Positions 13,984 to 15,096 of a DNA stretch of 15,096 nt are shown here, piece by piece. This DNA comes from an uncultured Faecalibacterium sp. (GTDB lineage Bacteria > Bacillota > Clostridia > Oscillospirales > Ruminococcaceae): assembly GCA_934540955.1 (NCBI GenBank), contig CAKTCY010000053.1:1-15096 (forward strand), in the 5' to 3' direction. Made by a program: the position numbers and the translations under genes. Each line of letters begins with the position of its first letter. Within the stretch, counting starts at the first letter, position 1. Below the pieces are notes generated by a model. It was not told the origin of the DNA, made no database searches, and worked only from the letters and a program-made list of their open reading frames with translations.

Positions 13984-14099
13984 ACCCCTCCCGTGAAAAT
14001 GCGTTTGGAGCGCTCCGCAGAGCGCGACAAACGCGAAATTAAAAATAATTTTCCGCTGATTATGCGCAGAGCAACGCGGAGCGCATTCTAAATCCTCCC

Positions 14100-14282
14100 C
14101 TCCCAGGTTTCCCGCTGTTTTGGGCAAGACGTCCAAAACGGCGGGAAATATTTCTCTCCCCCCCTGCGTGAATTGGGGTTGTTTTGCATCGAATCGCACT
14201 TGCGGGGGGGGTAGCATCTGTTAAACTTATGGTATAGAAGAAAGCAGCACCACACTACAACAAGGAACGGAGGTAGACCCTT
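14100..14282 (+). repeat. Lipoprotein leader segment, second copy
   Basis: This is a close copy of 2840-3022, with the hairpin CCCGCTGTTTTGGGC/GTCCAAAACGGCGGG (about 14110-14144) in which a G-T wobble keeps the pairing. The promoter and the ribosome site GGAGG (14269-14273) follow. Confidence 0.8.
14200..14227 (+). promoter_or_regulatory. Lipoprotein promoter, second copy
   Basis: TTGCGG (14200-14205) lies 16 bp before TAAACT (14222-14227), with TG one base before the -10. The spacer carries a G-run and is 2 bp shorter than at the first copy. Confidence 0.6.
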
Positions 14283-14798
14283 ATGAAAAAACTGGCAAGA
14301 CTGACCGCCCTTTTACTCACCGGTGCACTGCTGCTGGTGTTGACCGCCTGCGGTGCCGAGACCGAGCAGCAGGCAAAGCAGCGTCTGCTGAAGGAGATCA
14401 ACAGCTACCGCGCAAGCATCCATCTTGATTCGCTTGACGAAGTAAAAGAGCTTTCTGCCGTCGAGCAGGAGTTGGCAGATCGCTTCCGCGCCGCCGGTAA
14501 GACCGTGCTGTCAGAGAGCGAAGGGGATGAAGCCCTTGATAGTTGGCGCGGCAAGACTAAGGACTGGTCGTATTGTGATGATTTTGGCCCGGGTTGGGGT
14601 CATGATAAGGATGGCAGTTATAGCTACATTCTGTTTGACAATGCCAAGGTTCCAGCCAACACCCCGGAAGGCAATACAGAGCTGCGGACAATCTTGGGAA
14701 GCTCTGGTGCCTTTAATTGTAAAGCTTGCAAGAGCATCGGCATTGCCGTTGTGACCATTGACGGACAGATGTACTGGAGCTGCTGCACGTATAACTGA
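14283..14798 (+). CDS. Small lipoprotein, possible CAP/SCP-like domain (paralog 2)
   Basis: This is the 171-residue twin of the protein at 3023-3556. The signal peptide and lipobox (MKKLARL...LTAC) are identical, and the end SIGIAVVTIDGQMYWSCCTY differs at only two positions over 20 residues. The middle has diverged strongly apart from INSYR-SIHL, the CDDFG motif, P-NTP-GN and the Cys before KSIG. An extra Cys gives NCKACKSIG. It is probably a membrane-anchored surface protein that could form disulfides. The CAP/SCP resemblance rests on the N-terminal helix and C-terminal strands only. GGAGG lies 9 bases before the ATG. It is a single-gene unit with a downstream terminator. Confidence 0.85.
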   Translation: MKKLARLTALLLTGALLLVLTACGAETEQQAKQRLLKEINSYRASIHLDSLDEVKELSAVEQELADRFRAAGKTVLSESEGDEALDSWRGKTKDWSYCDDFGPGWGHDKDGSYSYILFDNAKVPANTPEGNTELRTILGSSGAFNCKACKSIGIAVVTIDGQMYWSCCTYN

Positions 14799-14839
14799 TT
14801 TCCCCTTTCCCGCATAGAACAAAACCCCTTGAACAGAAC

Positions 14840-14875
14840 AAAGCCGGACAGCTTGCGGGCTGTCCGGCTTTTGGT
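14840..14875. terminator. Two-way terminator between the lipoprotein and rfbB-like genes
   Basis: A 13-bp stem, AAAGCCGGACAGC with its complement, closes a 6-base loop and is followed by TTTTGG and TTTTG on the plus strand. It resembles the hairpin at 3654-3688, which sits at the equivalent place after the first lipoprotein. Confidence 0.8.
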
Positions 14876-14895
14876 TTTGCTTGGTTTACAGACTG

Positions 14896-15096
14896 TTACT
14901 TATTCTTGTACATATCCTGATAGTAGTTCTGGTAGTCGCCGCTGGTGACGTGCTCCATCCACTCCTCGTGGTTCAGATACCAGTCAATGGTCAGCACGAT
15001 GCCCTTCTCGAAGGGCGTTTCGGGGTACCAGCCCAGATCGTTCTTGATCTTGGTGGGGTCGATGCCGTAGCGGCGGTCGTGACCCAGACGGTCGGC
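14896..15096 (-). CDS. rfbB: dTDP-glucose 4,6-dehydratase, C-terminal fragment
   Basis: The last 66 codons of a gene that starts beyond the window. The residues ADRLGHDRRYGIDPTKIKND, followed by LGWYPETPFEKGIVLTIDWY and a final SGDYQNYYQDMYKNK, match the end of RfbB/RmlB. This NAD-dependent short-chain-dehydrogenase-family enzyme makes dTDP-4-keto-6-deoxyglucose for dTDP-rhamnose and cell-surface polysaccharide. The catalytic Tyr-x3-Lys and the NAD site lie outside the window. A rhamnose or polysaccharide gene cluster probably continues to the right. Confidence 0.88.
   Translation of the reverse strand, partial: ADRLGHDRRYGIDPTKIKNDLGWYPETPFEKGIVLTIDWYLNHEEWMEHVTSGDYQNYYQDMYKNK

Larger units (their letters stand above)
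13575..14099 (-). repeat. Mosaic noncoding repeat, copy D (inverted)
   Basis: It is inverted relative to copies A and B. The plus-strand left end GGGACGATTTAG (13575-13586) overlaps the kinase stop; the right end is AAATCCTCCC (14090-14099). It keeps the 17-bp hairpin (13650-13695, perfectly paired here), the CAAGGGC/GCCCTTG hairpin with a changed loop, the terminator-like hairpin, the CCCC/GGGG hairpin and H1 (14001-14034). The section holding GCTTTC/GAAAGC in the other copies is replaced by a different block (13871-13983). It fills the gap between the kinase gene and the second lipoprotein leader. Confidence 0.9.

Noticed and set aside
2241..14099. Reading the repeats as a CRISPR array
   Set aside because: The units are long, spaced kilobases apart, in both orientations, and not separated by regular spacers.

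Overview
The window is GC-rich DNA that looks like a gut Firmicute of the Oscillospiraceae/Ruminococcaceae type, most like Faecalibacterium. The basis is the gene families (a DtxR-type regulator, a Feo iron operon with two FeoA proteins and a Cys-rich partner, a DUF3793 protein) and dispersed repeats carrying CCCTCAGTC/GACTGAGGG hairpins of a kind I associate with these genomes. The genus is an inference; no rRNA or other taxonomic marker is present.

Layout, left to right. (1) 1-2236, plus strand: the 3' part of a trigger-factor-like chaperone gene, then a 4Fe-4S cluster protein. (2) 2241-2839: noncoding repeat copy A. (3) 3023-3556: a small lipoprotein with its own promoter and terminators. 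(4) 3696-7099, minus strand: two overlapping genes for a CydC/CydD-like heterodimeric ABC exporter. (5) 7142-7653: repeat copy B. (6) 7642-8043, minus strand: a DtxR-like repressor. (7) 8163-11180, minus strand: feoA-feoA-feoB, an unlisted 35-residue membrane peptide, and a Cys-rich FeoB-associated membrane protein, ending in a clear terminator. (8) 11181-11410: the feo promoter with several GTTAG-N6-CTAAC-like boxes. (9) 11444-11925: repeat copy C, inverted. (10) 12070-12657, minus strand: a DUF3793 protein whose promoter carries the best copy of the same box. (11) 12987-13586, plus strand: a uridine-kinase-like P-loop protein. (12) 13575-14099: repeat copy D, inverted. (13) 14283-14798: a second copy of the small lipoprotein. 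(14) 14896-15096, minus strand: the C-terminal end of dTDP-glucose 4,6-dehydratase.

Two systems stand out. The first is an apparent iron regulon: one 16-bp box recurs at the promoters of the DtxR-like gene, the feo operon and the DUF3793 gene, which ties DUF3793 to iron. The second is a mosaic noncoding repeat, about 480-600 bp, present four times in 15 kb. It has inverted termini (GGGACGATTT..AATGC), several strong hairpins including a two-way terminator-like one, and covariation between copies in one hairpin. Its terminus supplies the last codons and the stop of two unrelated genes (both end Gly-Thr-Ile-stop) and lies 4 bp past the stop of a third. Copies A and D sit at the same position upstream of the twin lipoproteins but in opposite orientations. 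No protein that would mobilise the element is seen here.

All family calls come from reading motifs by eye; no database search was made.
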